Of a stretch of 64,000 nt of DNA, positions 26,626-39,819 are shown piece by piece; the first letter of the stretch is position 1; each line of letters begins with the position of its first letter. The stretch lies in NCBI RefSeq assembly GCF_040115645.1, contig NC_089550.1:2542001-2606000 (forward strand), given 5' to 3'. Position numbers and translations under genes: made by a program. The notes under the pieces are model-generated. The model was not told where the DNA came from. It saw nothing but the letters and a program-made list of their open reading frames with translations, and ran no database searches. This stretch comes from Euwallacea fornicatus (Eukaryota > Arthropoda > Insecta > Coleoptera > Curculionidae).

Positions 26626-29152
26626 TTAAAAAGTCTTCAAACACTGCATAACAATATTCCTTAATTTAGTTCTTAATGCTTCATCCCCGTTACAAACAAC
26701 ATGAGTATTGTTATCTTCGAGCTGAATTAATGCGTCCTCATTTTGCAAATGAATCACCACCACATTCCCACCAAGGGATTCCATTTTGGCATCTGTAATG
26801 CCCTCTTGAAAGAGTTTTTGCTTGAATTCGTTTATATTCACACTTCCCCACTCGTATTTCACGTTCTGGTTTAGTAACTTCTGACTCGTGTTGATTTCTT
26901 GTACTTTATGTACGTTATCCTTGACTTCCAAGGCTCCGGTAATAGTCGACAAGCTAATTCCTATTAAAAATTGATATTATTATAAACTATAATTGAATCA
27001 AAATTGAAATTTTACCAGGTTTAACTTCGACTGGAGCAATCTTCTGAGCTACACCACTCTCGAGGAGGATTTGTCCCTGCTTTCTCTTCAAAGGCAAATT
27101 GATCACTTCACCCCATTTGTAAGGAATTAGGTTAACATCTGGGTTACTGTGAATGACCAGTTCAGTAAGGTTTGGAGCTGACACTGGAGGTTTAGTATAG
27201 CTCTCAGGCACAACCAAAGTGGTGGGTTTTAAATCTTTAATTAGCTTGTTGGCCTGGGTGAAGTTAAGAGAAGTATCAATAGCACAATGAGCTATTTTCA
27301 TCTGCAAAGGCTGATACGGAGCCAAAGCTTCAATGTAATCGTAGTCGGGTTCTAAACGAATTTTTATAAAGCAATTTGAAGGTGAAATATATCAAAGTAA
27401 CCTGTAAAAACTATGCAATTTCGGGGATTATTGCCCCACAACTCGATGAATTGTACGACATCTCCGAAGCGTAAACTGGGGTGTCCGCAAAAAACCACGC
27501 AGGGCTGCAAATACCTTCTTAATCCCTTGTTAAAATTAGTGTCAATAATACCTCTTGAAAATCAGTGCTAAATCCCTCCGAATAAATATGCTTGAAATGC
27601 TTCAATTTTGAATTTTTTACTAGCATGGCGTGAGGAAAGGGTTCGTCAGGTACATATACTTTATTCTGCTTGGCTGAACTGAGCCACTCAGCTAAAATAT
27701 TTGAATAGGCCAACGAAGTATCTGCTACAGGTGATACAAAGAACATAGGACAATTAGATACTCCCAAATCTTGCATTTTAACTGACAAACATTCAAACAA
27801 ATCGTACACTACTCCTGTGGGATAACATGGAATTAACACATTGCCACCTCCTCTTAGAGTCAAACCTAAAATTCTCTTGGTGACTTAAAAAGCTTTGTCA
27901 AACATGAGAAGAAAAGACTCACCCACAACAATGCAAAGTACTCCCAACATGGAATCAGGATTGCTTATAGGTGTTTGAGTCAAATTAGACATAATAAAAA
28001 CATCAGCATTTTTAAGGGCGTTATGGTCCATCGGCCTGGGATGAGTGGTAAGTGTGCTGGATCCACTTAAATACACAATTTTCTCATGGTCTGATGTGAT
28101 TATCCAATTAGCTGAGCCTAGACAATATCCAGAACTGGCTGGAAGCACTTGCAGAGCCCCATAAACATCCTGGAATCTTTCCATAAAAACTCAATAAACA
28201 CTTAAAAAGTGAAACTGAACCTACAATTTTCTCATTGTAGCCCACCATCTGGATTCGGGACAGGCTGGCATTGACACTGTTCATGTTGTAAATTTGCTTC
28301 CAGCTTTTGGGCATAAAGGCTTCTTTTAAAGGAAAGGGACATTTATGTGCAAAATTCTTCCATTGAGTGGCAAATGATGATTTGGGGCACTGTTCAATAT
28401 AAATTACTAACTCTTCCAATAGAAGTCTACAATTTAATCATTATTGCTCAAAAGTTGGTGAAAGGAATACAAACTTAAAATAACCTTCCAATGTGGAGTG
28501 TTGGTTCAGTGGCATAAACTCTACCTTGAAACCCCGTGTTTTCAGTAATGAAAGGCAAAGCCATCATACAGAGATAATTGGATATTAAAATAACATCCAC
28601 CTGAGAGAAATCAATGAGTTTGTCTAAGGGAGGACAGAATTCTGGTGGGGAGTCCACAAAGACACGATCACCATTTTCTTTTAATTCCTTTATGAATTAC
28701 AGGTTTAAGTATCATGTGGTTACAAGAAACTAAAAACTTACACCTTCCAAATCTGGATCCGAAACTTCAGGGGGCATAAAATTGCTCAAATTAAGTAGCC
28801 GGTTTGAAGGTACAAATGACAGTGGCAAAAAGCTCAATAGAGATTGCATTGATAAGCCACAATCAAACATGATTGTAACCTCTCGGAACGTCAGGACATG
28901 GCATGGCTTGTTTGGGTCATTGCTTAAAGAGTACTGTGGAAAGGAAAAAACAAAATTAAAGCTAAGTATTGCCCAATTTCTTCATTTCCATGTAAATCAT
29001 CTTGCTGGCAAAGCTACAGCACATTTAAAAACCGCACCTGTTTTATAAAATTATATGATTGGGAAAACTGTCACAAAAACAAACATTATTAAACAATAAT
29101 TAATATATAATTCGCAAAAAATATGGATGTTTGTTCAACTTACCAATTTCAT
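26626..29152 (-). CDS. IntS9: Integrator complex subunit 9 (IntS9)
   Basis: Nine minus-strand exons sum to 1941 nt (646 aa; human INTS9 is 658): 29144-29152, 28742-28933, 28485-28687, 28225-28426, 27923-28169, 27552-27865, 27402-27504, 27016-27351, 26626-26960. The first exon codes only MKL, joined to the YSLS motif in exon 2. The metallo-beta-lactamase/beta-CASP fold is recognisable from VDVILISNYLCMMALPFITE, SGYCLGSANWII, GSSTLTTHPRPMD and CVVFCGHPSLRFGDVV. The normal metal-binding HxHxDH is absent; the equivalent stretch is NYLCMMALP, so this is the catalytically dead partner, as in other animals. IntS9 pairs with the nuclease IntS11 through its C-terminal domain (26626-26960) to cleave snRNA 3' ends and attenuate nascent transcripts. 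All introns are about 50-60 nt except the first (210 nt). Confidence 0.95.
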
Positions 29153-30328
29153 TCTGTAATAGTTTAAAACTATATTAGAGTAAATGAGTCTATAAAGATC
29201 CAAAATTTGGCTACCAAAATAACTGAAAAGACAGCTAGAACTGAAGTTTCAATGTAGACCTCATAATGAAATTTTTATTTTTCTGGAACAAGCAAACATT
29301 TGAATTAAATTCAATTATAACGCAAAACAAATTAATATATCGAATTTATTGCTATAAATTGTAATATTAATAAAAACTGATAACAAACTTTTCAAAATTA
29401 CAAATCCACAATGTAAACACCGGTAAAGTGGGGTTATATTTTGATACATTTCTTCTTATAATTATATGGAAAGTACTCTTTCTGTTCTACAGCTATACGA
29501 TAAAAAGAGATCAAAATATGTTTCTTGACACAAATGACGTCTCACAAAAATCATTTTATTGATATTCTTAAGATGGCCTCCGGGTAACAGATAGAAATAA
29601 AATAACTGCTATTGTAGAAATATACACATATATATTTTTTCAATCATTTATATTAAAAAAAAGAACAAATCATAAAAATAGTTTTCATTGAATAGGCTAC
29701 TGCGTTTTTTTAATTAGAGGTAAAATCGATTGTGTTAACAGGAATGAAAAAAGCTTTAATTTAATACATTAACGAAAAACGAACTAAGTTCCACCACTTT
29801 ACAGAAAATGTTAAAACATAAGTTTTAAATTATTATATCGTTTTAGATCTTTTTTGGGTCCGCCTGTAAGATATAAACTATCGATCTTAATCGATTTTCT
29901 ACGGTAACCCGTCAAAGATGACCATTTAGACTACAAAAAACACAGAAATTACAGGTTTCCAAAAAAGTTTATGATTTTAAATTTGGATGTCAAATTTAAA
30001 TATCCCTCACTTCTTTCCGTTTGTGTAAATAATACTTTTAACGTGTAAAAAATTAAATCTAAACAATTACTCTAATGAACACAAATGCAATTTACGCACG
30101 TAATTACACATCGACCACTACAAAAACTGATACGAATAAGCTTTAATTGAGTATAACAAGAAATAGCTTAAATTTGAAATGTTTAGCATTTACACAGAAG
30201 AAGGTACAATAAATTTAAAGTAATAAACTCCCACGTTATAATTTTATTATCATTTTATATTCATTGTAGTTACTTCTGCATCAACACTAAAAATGCCAAA
30301 TTTAAAACAATCATTAAAGTTCATATAT
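29153..30328. other. Spacer between SART3 and IntS9
   Basis: Very AT-rich. Should contain the SART3 3' UTR and the IntS9 promoter, both minus strand. No other feature seen. Confidence 0.5.
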
Positions 30329-33300
30329 CTATTTCTTCAACAGCATCGCTCTAAAATCGCTATTGCTCTTCATTTTGGGTTCCTCCTCTACCCCGTTGTT
30401 CGCAGATTCCCCATTACCTTCTTTCTGTTTTGCTTGCATCAGGGTTCTGGGTAACATTGATGTTTGTAGCTTACTTCGTGCGGACCTCAAAGGCTCATCT
30501 TCGCCCTTTTTATCAAAAACGCCACTTTTGAATTTATCCTGCTTGGGTGGGGGTGAGCTTATGGCCACTGTTATTACGTGACCGTCGATTGTAGTTTGAT
30601 CTGTTTCTTTCATGGCTTTTGTGGCTTGAGACTCGTTTTCAAATTCCACGTAAGCTAAACCCTAAAACAATAAAAAATAAAAAATGTTAAATACACAACA
30701 ATAATGGTTGTTATTCAACCTTGGGTTGACCACTTTTGTGCAGAACCAACCGTACGTTTACGGCGCCGAATTTACTGAAAATCTCCTCGATTTCTTCTTT
30801 CGTTTTCTTCACTGGCAACCCGCGAATAAACAATTTGTTCTTTTCTTCGGTGGCCGCGTATTTGAAGACAGGCTTTTTCTCAGATTTATCAGTTTTGATT
30901 TCAGAAATATACACGGGGCGGCCGTCTAGTGGTTCCCTGTCCCTAGCTAAGGCAACCATCATCTAAAAGTGACTTCAAGTACTCAGAAATTCAAACTATC
31001 GTTTAGGCATTTACCTCTTCTGACGTTTTAAACTGCACAAAACCAAAGCATCTAGATTTGCCTCTTTTATCCATGACTATTACCAAGTTCACTGCATTGG
31101 GAAATATTTTTTTAATCATCTCTTCATTCACTGATGGAAGTAGGTTGCTAATAAACACTGTAGTTTCTGGATTTTTCTCTACTTTAAGTTTAATTGTTTT
31201 CGTATCTCCTTCCGACTGACTTTTAATACGTTTTGAGTCACTTTCTGAAGATTCCGTATTTGTTTTTCTCTTAGTGCCTTTGCCTAAATTTTCACTTTTC
31301 TTTGGCCACTTTGAGGTAGATGGCTGAAGCTTCGCCTTTTGAAAATTTTCAACAGCTTCTGAACACTTTTGCAGACACTTTGTGACTTCCTCAAGAGTAC
31401 CAGTGTGCCGTTCGTGCAGTTGCCATTCGTCAATGATGAACTGTGGCCAAACACTCATGGAGTTTACAGCTTTTTGGAAGACTGAGCGTAAAGTCTGAGG
31501 GTCCCCATATTGTTTTTCTAAATTAGCGTATTCAAGCCATAGAATTGCAGAATCTGTAGAGAGTAGAAAATGTGGTTATCTTGTGATGAAAAAGAATTGA
31601 GACATGTATACCTTTATTAGGTGATTTGAAGAGGATTTGTTTCCATAATTTGCGGGCTTCTTCTTTGTCGCCATTTTTGTATAAAATACGACTAAAAAGG
31701 CGGCTGACTTTGCATTGAGGCTCGTTTTTGGTGCCTAGTTCAAGTTGTTCAATTGCCTTAAACAAGAATATTTTTTTGATATAGAACCAAAGTAATCTTA
31801 ATTATAATAAACCTTCTCCCGCTTAAAATACACAGAAAGCTGTATACATCTACCAACAGAACTAACCTCGTTTTTTTTTTTTTTTTTAAATAAATACCTA
31901 GAACGAATAGAAACTTTTCATGGTTCAGACGACTCAAAACCCTTCGTTAGCACCACATTTTCATTATTTTTATTTATTTTTTACCAGAATTAAGTTTGTT
32001 TTTCTAATACTTAATGATAATGTCTTTGATCAACTAACAAGAACTGACCTGATTATAACGCTTATACAAAATCTCTTTTGATTGAGAATTCCTTGTAGAG
32101 TACTCCAAATAAGCCAGCCACAACTCTAGACCAAAATTCGGAGCAATATATGATATTCCCTCTTCTAAGCACTCAAGTATTGTGCTATCCTCCTTTTTTA
32201 AATGTTCCAAAATCTTTACTTTAAACGCCCACAACGAGTCGCTCAAGGGACAATTTCTCAAGGCCCTATTGCAGACTGGCAAGATCAGATCATCGAATTT
32301 AAGCATATAAGAGCAATAGCTCAACCAAAGCTCTGGAAATGATATGTGAATAATATATCTATAAAACCTTTCAAATGGGAGTAGTACCTGGGGTGAGACA
32401 AAGCTGTGCGACAGCTCGTTCAAAGAGGCACATAACTGTAGATGGATCTGATACATGACTAATATAGTCTTGGTAAATTGCCAGCAAATTGTGGTTAGAT
32501 TTAGGAGTTAGAAGTCTCTCTTCAAATGGTTTGTACACTTCTAAATCCTTCTTTGCCTTATTATATCCATATTCAACCTAATATATGAAGCATGAATTAC
32601 AAAATCCTAGAAAATACCTATACTGCAATGAATGTTACTTACCGACTTGGAATCTATTAGCCCTTCAGGTAGAGTTTTCACCCACTCCTTCCACTCTTCA
32701 TAAGTGCTTTCCATGTCTATTAAAGGCACAGATAATTCTCTTTTGAAAACATCTGCTAAAGCTAATAGCTATAAAGCATGTTCTCAAGTAACAATTTTAG
32801 CTTTTTGTATACAATTATCACCTGCTTCTTCCACTCTTCTGAGCCCTCTTTATGCATTGAAACATGCAAGTTCTCAATTTCCCTATAAGTGGCCCATAGT
32901 AACGATCCATTACAGCAAACTAACCCTGCCTTACTAATTCCTGCCTCTAATACTGATCTTGTTCTTTCCAGAGTGCTTGCCCCAATGGCAAATTGTGCAT
33001 ATTCTGACCATAACTCTACAGCTAAATTCGCCCCCAATTTTAATACTTGAATAGAAGCATTAGAAACTTACATAAATAATCATCAACTGCTTGCTGGAAT
33101 AACTCAAAGACATGTTCATGCTGCTCTGCTGTGGTTGCCAAGTTTTTTTCCACATTAATCCATTCCATCCATAAGGCAGGGGTAAGGGGATAGCATTCAT
33201 GGAAGGATTTGAAAGCACTTCGTAACGAATCAAGATCTCCAAGGGACTTGTATATTGCCACTAATTCATCATGGACCTCATATATATATTTGTTGTTTGT

Positions 33301-33454
33301 TAGGATCCTTTCCAGCTGCTTAGCGCGTACCATTGCAACCTAGCAATGAAGGGGGTAATTTACTTGTAATAAAAAGAGGTGAAATAATTGTGCTTGCCTT
33401 GGTCTCACTATCGTCGTTGGAATCGCTGGAGCTGTCCATTTCGTCGTTAGCCAT
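30329..33454 (-). CDS. SART3: SART3 / Rnp4F, U4/U6 snRNP recycling factor
   Basis: Ten minus-strand exons sum to 2385 nt (794 aa; human 963, fly Rnp4F about 940): 33398-33454, 33072-33339, 32822-33021, 32643-32768, 32388-32577, 32049-32332, 31612-31756, 31015-31553, 30720-30962, 30329-30661. The N-terminal half is a run of HAT helices (for example ALWMEWINVEKNL, ELWSEYAQFAIG, ELWLAYLEYS). Two RRMs follow, with RNP1-like KSRCFGFVQF and GLAYVEFENE and RNP2-like VFISNL and LFIRGL. The C-terminus SNSDFRAMLLKK matches the LSm-binding motif of the family. SART3 binds U6 and reanneals U4/U6 in the nucleus. Intron 1 must use a GC-AG border (AAG|GCAAGC, 33397 downwards): every GT option nearby shifts the frame into a stop. 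The acidic N-terminal region is shorter than in vertebrates. Confidence 0.93.
31871..31887 (+). repeat. Poly-T run
   Basis: Seventeen consecutive T residues within a SART3 intron. Confidence 0.9.
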
Positions 33455-33712
33455 ATTTCTGTTATTTAAAAGATATGTATGTGACGAAAATTGGCAAAAT
33501 AGCTATAATTTTAGCGTGTTTAAAAGATTTTGGCAAATCGACTTTTTTTTTTTTTATTGTTAAATTCTCGTTTTTTAATGTTCGGGTTGTTTACAAAAAA
33601 TTCATTAGTGAATTTCTTTGTTAAATTAAACTGGAAATACAGCAACTTTAGGTTTGGTGTGAAAAACACTATATTACTTTTGATTAAATGCACAGAAAAA
33701 TCTTTTCTAATC

Positions 33713-33928
33713 TTAATTCAATAAACAATTTATTTTTTTAAAGAAAAATTTGGAATTTCGGATTGTTGCGGAAAAGTAGGTACAATAACGAGGAGCTACG
33801 TCGAAGACATCACGGCTTAGTTCGAATCTCGAATTTTTAGGCAACGTCAAAGGCGTGTTGCGCAATGCGCCGTACAAAATTTGTAGCTGGTCCCGCGCAT
33901 CCATGGACCAATTGAGTTCATAATACAT
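33713..33928 (-). CDS. Short unidentified ORF (71 aa)
   Basis: Begins MYYELNWSMDARDQLQ and ends FFKKINCLLN. It runs head to head with the zinc-finger gene, the two starts being 121 bp apart. The codon content and the amphipathic composition are protein-like and the ORF ends in AT-rich DNA with an AATAAA overlapping its 3' end, as expected for a compact gene. I recognise no domain. It could be a complete small protein, or the first exon of a longer one. Confidence 0.4.
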   Translation of the reverse strand: MYYELNWSMDARDQLQILYGALRNTPLTLPKNSRFELSRDVFDVAPRYCTYFSATIRNSKFFFKKINCLLN

Positions 33929-34049
33929 TGGGATTCTTCCTATATTCCTAACCTATTTGTTTATTCAAATGTCTGGTTTTGTTGTGTTTTTGTTCTAAAG
34001 AACACAAATAAGGAATTATTTTACTGCCTGGGTAAAATTCACTATCCCA

Positions 34050-37000
34050 ATGGAAGAAAATGATAGCTCTAACAGCACCGTGCAGCGTATATTTGGCAAT
34101 AGTGATACCGATGATAATGGCCCACATGAAGAAACAATATCAATAGTCGTAGAGGTCAGTGGAGCCAAAGTAAGTCTAAATAACAAAGTTTTGATGTTTC
34201 TTTCCCTAGGCCCATGTTAAACCCAATATAATTTACCACTGTACAGTATGTATGTACCAAACCTATTGGAGGCGGAAGCTAAAAGAGCATTTCATCAGGT
34301 CAGTTAACACACATTTTAGTAATTGTGAGCCTCACATTTCTTAAAGCATTACTTCATATCTATAGATGTTGCAAAAACCGACATAAACATAGGGTACACA
34401 AGAAACCACTAGTAAAAGATGGTGCCACCTTTAAGTGTGAATACTGCATTTATTCTTGCACTGATTTGACAAGCCTTTTAAAACACAAAGAAATTCACGA
34501 GGAGGATATTAATCAGGGGATTATAGAGTGCAGTCAGTGTTCCTGGACCTTTTTCACTATGAATGAGTGCATGACACATATGGAGACTGTGTGTGTGCCC
34601 GGGAAAAAAAGCAATGGATTAGTTGCTCCTGTAGATAAAAGTGATTGTATGGAACAGGACAATGTGCCAGAAATTGAACTAAAAAACGAGGCTCTGGGTG
34701 TTAATGCAGGAAATTCATCTATGGATCTTGATGAAAGCCAAAAAATGGACATTAAGTGGTGAGATTTTCTTTATTACGTACTTCTGAGTAAAAATTTAGC
34801 AACATTACCAAATGTTACCCCTTTTTGTTACCTCATGTTATCACATTGACCAGTTGCAACTGCTTCTCTTCTAGGGACCAATGTCCTGACTGTGAGTTCA
34901 AAGCACGGTCTTCACATGGTTTGGAGAAGCATAGAGATCATGTTCATTCAGACTTCTGGTGTGGCGAATGCAAGTTTTGCATCAAAGGAACATTCCTATT
35001 CTTCTGTCACAATTATTTTATTCATGGGTAAAACTAAGCATTTACAGGAAATATGGTTTAACTTACACATTTGTTTGATAGCAAAGTGAGGAACCTTTAC
35101 CACTGGGTGCTGATCTGCCGTCTATGCCCTTACAAAGGAACTATTAGAAGCAGCTATGAGCATGGCAAAGAGCATGAAACCTCTGAAGTGACATTCCATG
35201 TTAGAAACCATGGAAATGTGTTTGGAAATACCACTTTTTATTATTCAAGCAAGGATCAAACTATTTGGGATGCTCTTCCCAAAAGTGTGATTGGCACCTG
35301 TGACATATCCTCTATAAAACTGAAAAATAGTGGTGAAACTGAAGAAGAAATTTTTAAACGAATTGAGAGTTTTTTTTGCTCAGGATGCCGTTTTGTGACC
35401 AAAAATGTGATGTATCTAAAGGCTCATCAGAGTTTGTGCCAAAAAAAGTCAAAAAATCAAAAGATATGTTGTCATGAAAAAGATTGTTCTTACAGCTCTA
35501 ATGAAAAGGCTAACTTTAAGCGTCATTTGAAGACGATTCACAAATATGATATGCAAGATATTTTGGTTGTTTCAAAAATAAATGATTGTTATGCGTAAGT
35601 TTCTAATTCTAAATTAAGAAATGCCAATTTTATTTTATTTTTTTTCAGAGAAGAGCTTTTCAATGGAAGTAAAGGAGATGAACCAAGTCTTAATGAAGAG
35701 AGGTGAGTAAGTCATCATATAGGTTTGATTTCAAGTGGAATATATCATTATCATCATTCTGTGGTACGCCAATGAAAAGGAATAATAAATAATGTAAAAA
35801 AAATTGAGAGTCTGCATGGTACACATTCATAGGTGCATTGCCTAAGAAATAAACACCCAAGCTATGATTTTCTAGGAGAATGGTACTGTAATGTGGTGTC
35901 AATAATATTTTTCCACATTAATAATCACCTTGTGCACTGATATCTAATGGTAGTAGTACTAACAGGGAGAGCCAACCCTTGCAGTTAGGCTCTTAATTGT
36001 GCCACCTGACTATTAAGGTTGATAAAGCTGGGCATAAAAGTCGTTTAACTCGAGCTATAAAGTTTCAGTGTTGACGATATACCTTCAAAAATCGCCAAAA
36101 ATAGTAACACCTCTGCAAAATATAACAAAGATCTTGACGAAACAGACGATTCTTTGCTTTCTCCAGAGGTTCTTGTAGCAAAAATGTTTGCTAATCTGGA
36201 AAAGAAATCATTGGCCTGTTGTGTTGGTTCATGTTCATATGAAGCTAAAGACGGGTAAGTATTGAATGACAAGAGTGAGAAAATATTAAAATTTAATGAA
36301 TAATTAAATTAAGAAATTCCTTGAGGGAGCATTTAATGGCAGTCCATTGTATTGAAGAGAAACCAATAGCGGAAGACAGGTGGGGCAATGCAGAAGACCA
36401 AAAAGGGTAAGTATAAAACTTGTTAACAATAAGACTTTGATGACAAAATATTCGAACTACGTACAGTGAAGGCAATGTGAATTCAAATCTAGAGACAATT
36501 AAGAAAGCCCAGGTGGAGGACTTCGCGCAGAAAGAACCACTGAATTGCCCTATTCACCATTGTTCATATGAGGCCAACGACAAGTGAGCATAGTAATAAA
36601 CAAAAAAAATTCAATTAAAATGAGGGCTTTGTTCGTTAGGAACGTTTTGAGGGAGCATTTAATCGAAGTCCATGGTATTATAGGAAAAGCGTCGCTGGAG
36701 AAGGAACTAAAGGAGGCGGAAAGACGGAGAAAAGAGTACTTAAATCTTCATACTGTGCTTTCAATTTTTTTTTTATAACGCTGATTGCCTTACAGACCCA
36801 CTTCTTCTGAATACCATGAACTAGAAGTTGATGACAGCTTTACGTGCTCAATATGCGATATGAGAATAAAAGAAAAATTCCAGTTTTTTTGTCATAATTA
36901 CGTTCTTCACGGGTGAGAACTATTATTTAGAATGCCTAAAATTAACCATTTTTTTTTTTAGGGTCACCTCAAACCTCGAAAACTGGCTTTTGCAATGCAT

Positions 37001-39094
37001 ACAGTGCTCTTTTAAAGGGCTCTTAGAAGAGAGTTATGAACATGGCAAGAAACAGCACGAATCGCCGGTCGATTTCAATACGATTTATCGAGGAGGCACC
37101 GTTGGATCTGTGACGTTTCACTACTCTGGAACCAAAGATCAGACTATTTTAAATGCAGTTAGCGATGTTCCAAAGGAAGTGAAGAAAAAACCAGCACCTG
37201 ATGAGAAAAAAGATGATAGTTTGAAGTGCGATGATTGCTCTTTCGAGACATTTGACTCGACTTTTATGAAGGCGCATCAAATGAGCTTTCACTGGTCATG
37301 GAAGGGAAAAGTGCTGAGACAATGCCCAGAAAAGGATTGTGAATTTATTTCGCAATACAAAGGCGGCTTCAAGCGCCATTTAATCAATGTACATAATTAT
37401 GACTTCGATGGTATTTATTATCGTGGAGATCCGTCTTCTTCCGTCGCCATGGTGTGTCCGACCCGGTTCTGTCTATATGAGGGTCAGAATCGGTATGTAC
37501 AGTTGAATTTTAAGTTTTATTTACTGGATTTTTATTACTTTTTAGAACTGAGTTGAGAGAGCATTTGATAGAGGTCCATGGAATTGTGGGCAAGACCGCT
37601 ATTCAGAGGTTGTTGAGTAAAATTGCGAGCAGTGAAAAGTGAGTATCAGGAGATGAATGATTAAATGAATGACTCGACGAAAGACTTGGAAGTGCATTTG
37701 TGTATTTGCCCCCTTGTTAGGCCTGTTAATTTTTAACAAGAACTGTTATTATATCTTTTTCTATAATTTTTTTTAATCAACTAGGATAGCCTTAAATCAC
37801 ATGAAGAAAGATAGTGAAGCCTTAGGCTGTGTCCGTTTCTTTTGCACCTTGTGCTATTACGACACCGACGAGCAACCACGAGCTGTAAAACATGGCTGGA
37901 AGCACTGGTTCCGAGTTCTCTCTTTCTACAAATACGAAAACAAGGTACTTAAGGGTCTCATGCAAGTAACATATCCGGAAACGCAATGCGATTTATGTGA
38001 TTTTCGAAGTAAGTATCGAATGTATATAAATAAGTTCCGAAAAATACCCTTCCTGAGAATTTTTCAAAGAAGTTACCTTCCATGGAAACGATGAAGTAAA
38101 AGTAGATCGTCAGTTTATTTGTTTACTTCCATGGAAGTTACCTTGCCCTGGAAAGTTGCCAGAATTTTCTTCTATTGGCCGTAAAGGCTATATTAATGTC
38201 CTGATTTCAAAGTCGTTACTTCATCGTTAAAGGTCGAGACGTGCTGGACCTCTACATACACAAACACGAGAAACATCTGGACCGACTTACTCGGCGACAG
38301 AAGCAGAATTTCGAAGCCAAACTTTTGGACATGAGGTTAGCGGAAGTGGATGTGCGAGTGTGTAATTTGGAGCAGCCTGATGAAGCCGCCAGTCAGGACG
38401 AGGATTTATTATGTTGTTCTTGCTGCCACTTCAAGACAAATACACAGTTCCAGATGAAGGTGCATCAGACGTTGGCGCACACTCAGGGCCAAGCACAGAG
38501 TTTTAAGTGTCCAGAGGAGTTTTGCCTTTATATTTGCGAACAGAAAGATGTTTTCTTTAAGCATTTGGTAAAGGGGCATAAATACGAGGAACTGTATTTC
38601 CGTAAGTAATGTGTTAGCCTTGTGGGAATTGGAAGAATTATTGTTTTTATTTAGGGGATTATGGAGCTAATGCTTTCAACCATCTTAAATTGGAAAATGA
38701 TGAATATTGGGGTAAACCTGATGAGGAGTTGGAAATAAATGCAAAACAACCTCAATTAGTTATCCAGTTAGAAAGACTGTCCGAGCAGTATCTTAAAAAT
38801 TTGATAAAAGGTTCTGAAACAAATGATGATAGTGAGATGACAGACATAAATAAAGGTAATAATCCTGATAAAAAGGTGGATAAGGAACCTCCGAAAAAAC
38901 GCTTGAAAGTAGCAGCCATCAGCTTTAAATGCTGGATCTGTGGCTCGATTTTATCAAATACGATTTCTCTACAAAAGCACACGAATTTCCACGCAGAAGA
39001 GCGGAATCATTTAAATTTGAGAGCGAGGTACACGGTGTACGAGGAAAGTAAGTTGCTTAAGACTATAACAATTCAAGCAAAAGTCGAAAGTTAA
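34050..39094 (+). CDS. Multi C2H2 zinc-finger protein with internal exon-block duplications
   Basis: Sixteen exons sum to 3588 nt (1195 aa): 34050-34169, 34210-34298, 34366-34758, 34875-35027, 35082-35594, 35649-35702, 36069-36254, 36314-36406, 36467-36583, 36640-36735, 36796-36912, 36962-37492, 37546-37638, 37785-38008, 38233-38601, 38655-39094. Fingers are of C2H2 type, often degenerate, e.g. FKCEYCIYSCTDLTSLLKHKEIH and FKCWICGSILSNTISLQKHTNFH. Exons 5 and 12 are clear paralogues: both have SYEHGK, a KDQTI(W/L) segment, a C2H2 finger ending KAHQ, and EKDC...FKRHL. A split finger C-SYEA-(D/N)-LREHLxxVH recurs across exons 7/8, 9/10 and 12/13, each time interrupted by a phase-2 intron. All introns from the second to the thirteenth are in phase 2. 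Likely a nuclear DNA- or RNA-binding protein; target unknown. No KRAB, ZAD or BTB domain visible. Confidence 0.85.
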
Positions 39095-39819
39095 GGCAAG
39101 TAATTTGATGAGAAGCTTAAATGGTGCTTCTTATATGGAGGAAAAGGAAAACGCTTAAAGCTACGATAAATAAGGGTTATGCCTATCAGCTGGAGTAAAT
39201 CGTCATGTGAGGGTGAACATATGGTTAGTTGACTCAACTAGACTGGGGCGTTTGAGGAGGCTGTGATGCTATATTTACAATAAAAGCCTTTAAGAACTGA
39301 AGAAAATCATCGTTTTGTCTCATCAGCGGTGATTTCCTGACAAATAAAGCATTATTAATTGTTTTATTTCGTAGTACCTTTGCCTAAAACGATCAAATTA
39401 CGTGGACTATTTTTAACGATAGTTCCATCTTTTCAAAAATTCGTAAAATTACCAAAAACAGTGGTAAAATGGCAAATCTTGCACATTTTGATTAATTGTT
39501 GAAAATGCTTCATTACCGACGAAATATTGTATTGATAATTAGATGCTTCGGAATTAGTAAGAACAGAAACGTTTTCTAATACTTTAAAATTTTTAAGATA
39601 CCATTTTTACATGCAAGTTGCTCAGCGTCAGTGTTATTGACATAATTTGCTTAATACATTGAGTTTAATCTTAATCGCACTACTAGTTAAGACTACCGCA
39701 TCATTGCACCCCTCATATCATGGCTGAATCTTAATTATTTGACTTAATAAATATGTCATATGTCATTTAGTTGGGTCCATTTCTGTCACTTGACATGCCA
39801 GCCAAAACCCAACCTAAAG
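39095..39819 (+). other. Spacer between the zinc-finger gene and cpa
   Basis: Zinc-finger 3' UTR followed by the upstream region of the capping protein gene. No further gene seen. Confidence 0.5.
39343..39348 (+). promoter_or_regulatory. Candidate poly(A) signal of the zinc-finger gene
   Basis: AATAAA about 250 nt downstream of the stop codon at 39094. Confidence 0.35.

Noticed and set aside
38060..38160. Repeated TTCCATGGAA and AGTTACCTT motifs in a zinc-finger intron
   Set aside because: Short and only two copies; not enough for an element call.
39760..39819. Upstream in-frame ATG of cpa (20 codons earlier)
   Set aside because: CapZ alpha proteins begin close to MATDG/MADF, and the extension is not family-like.
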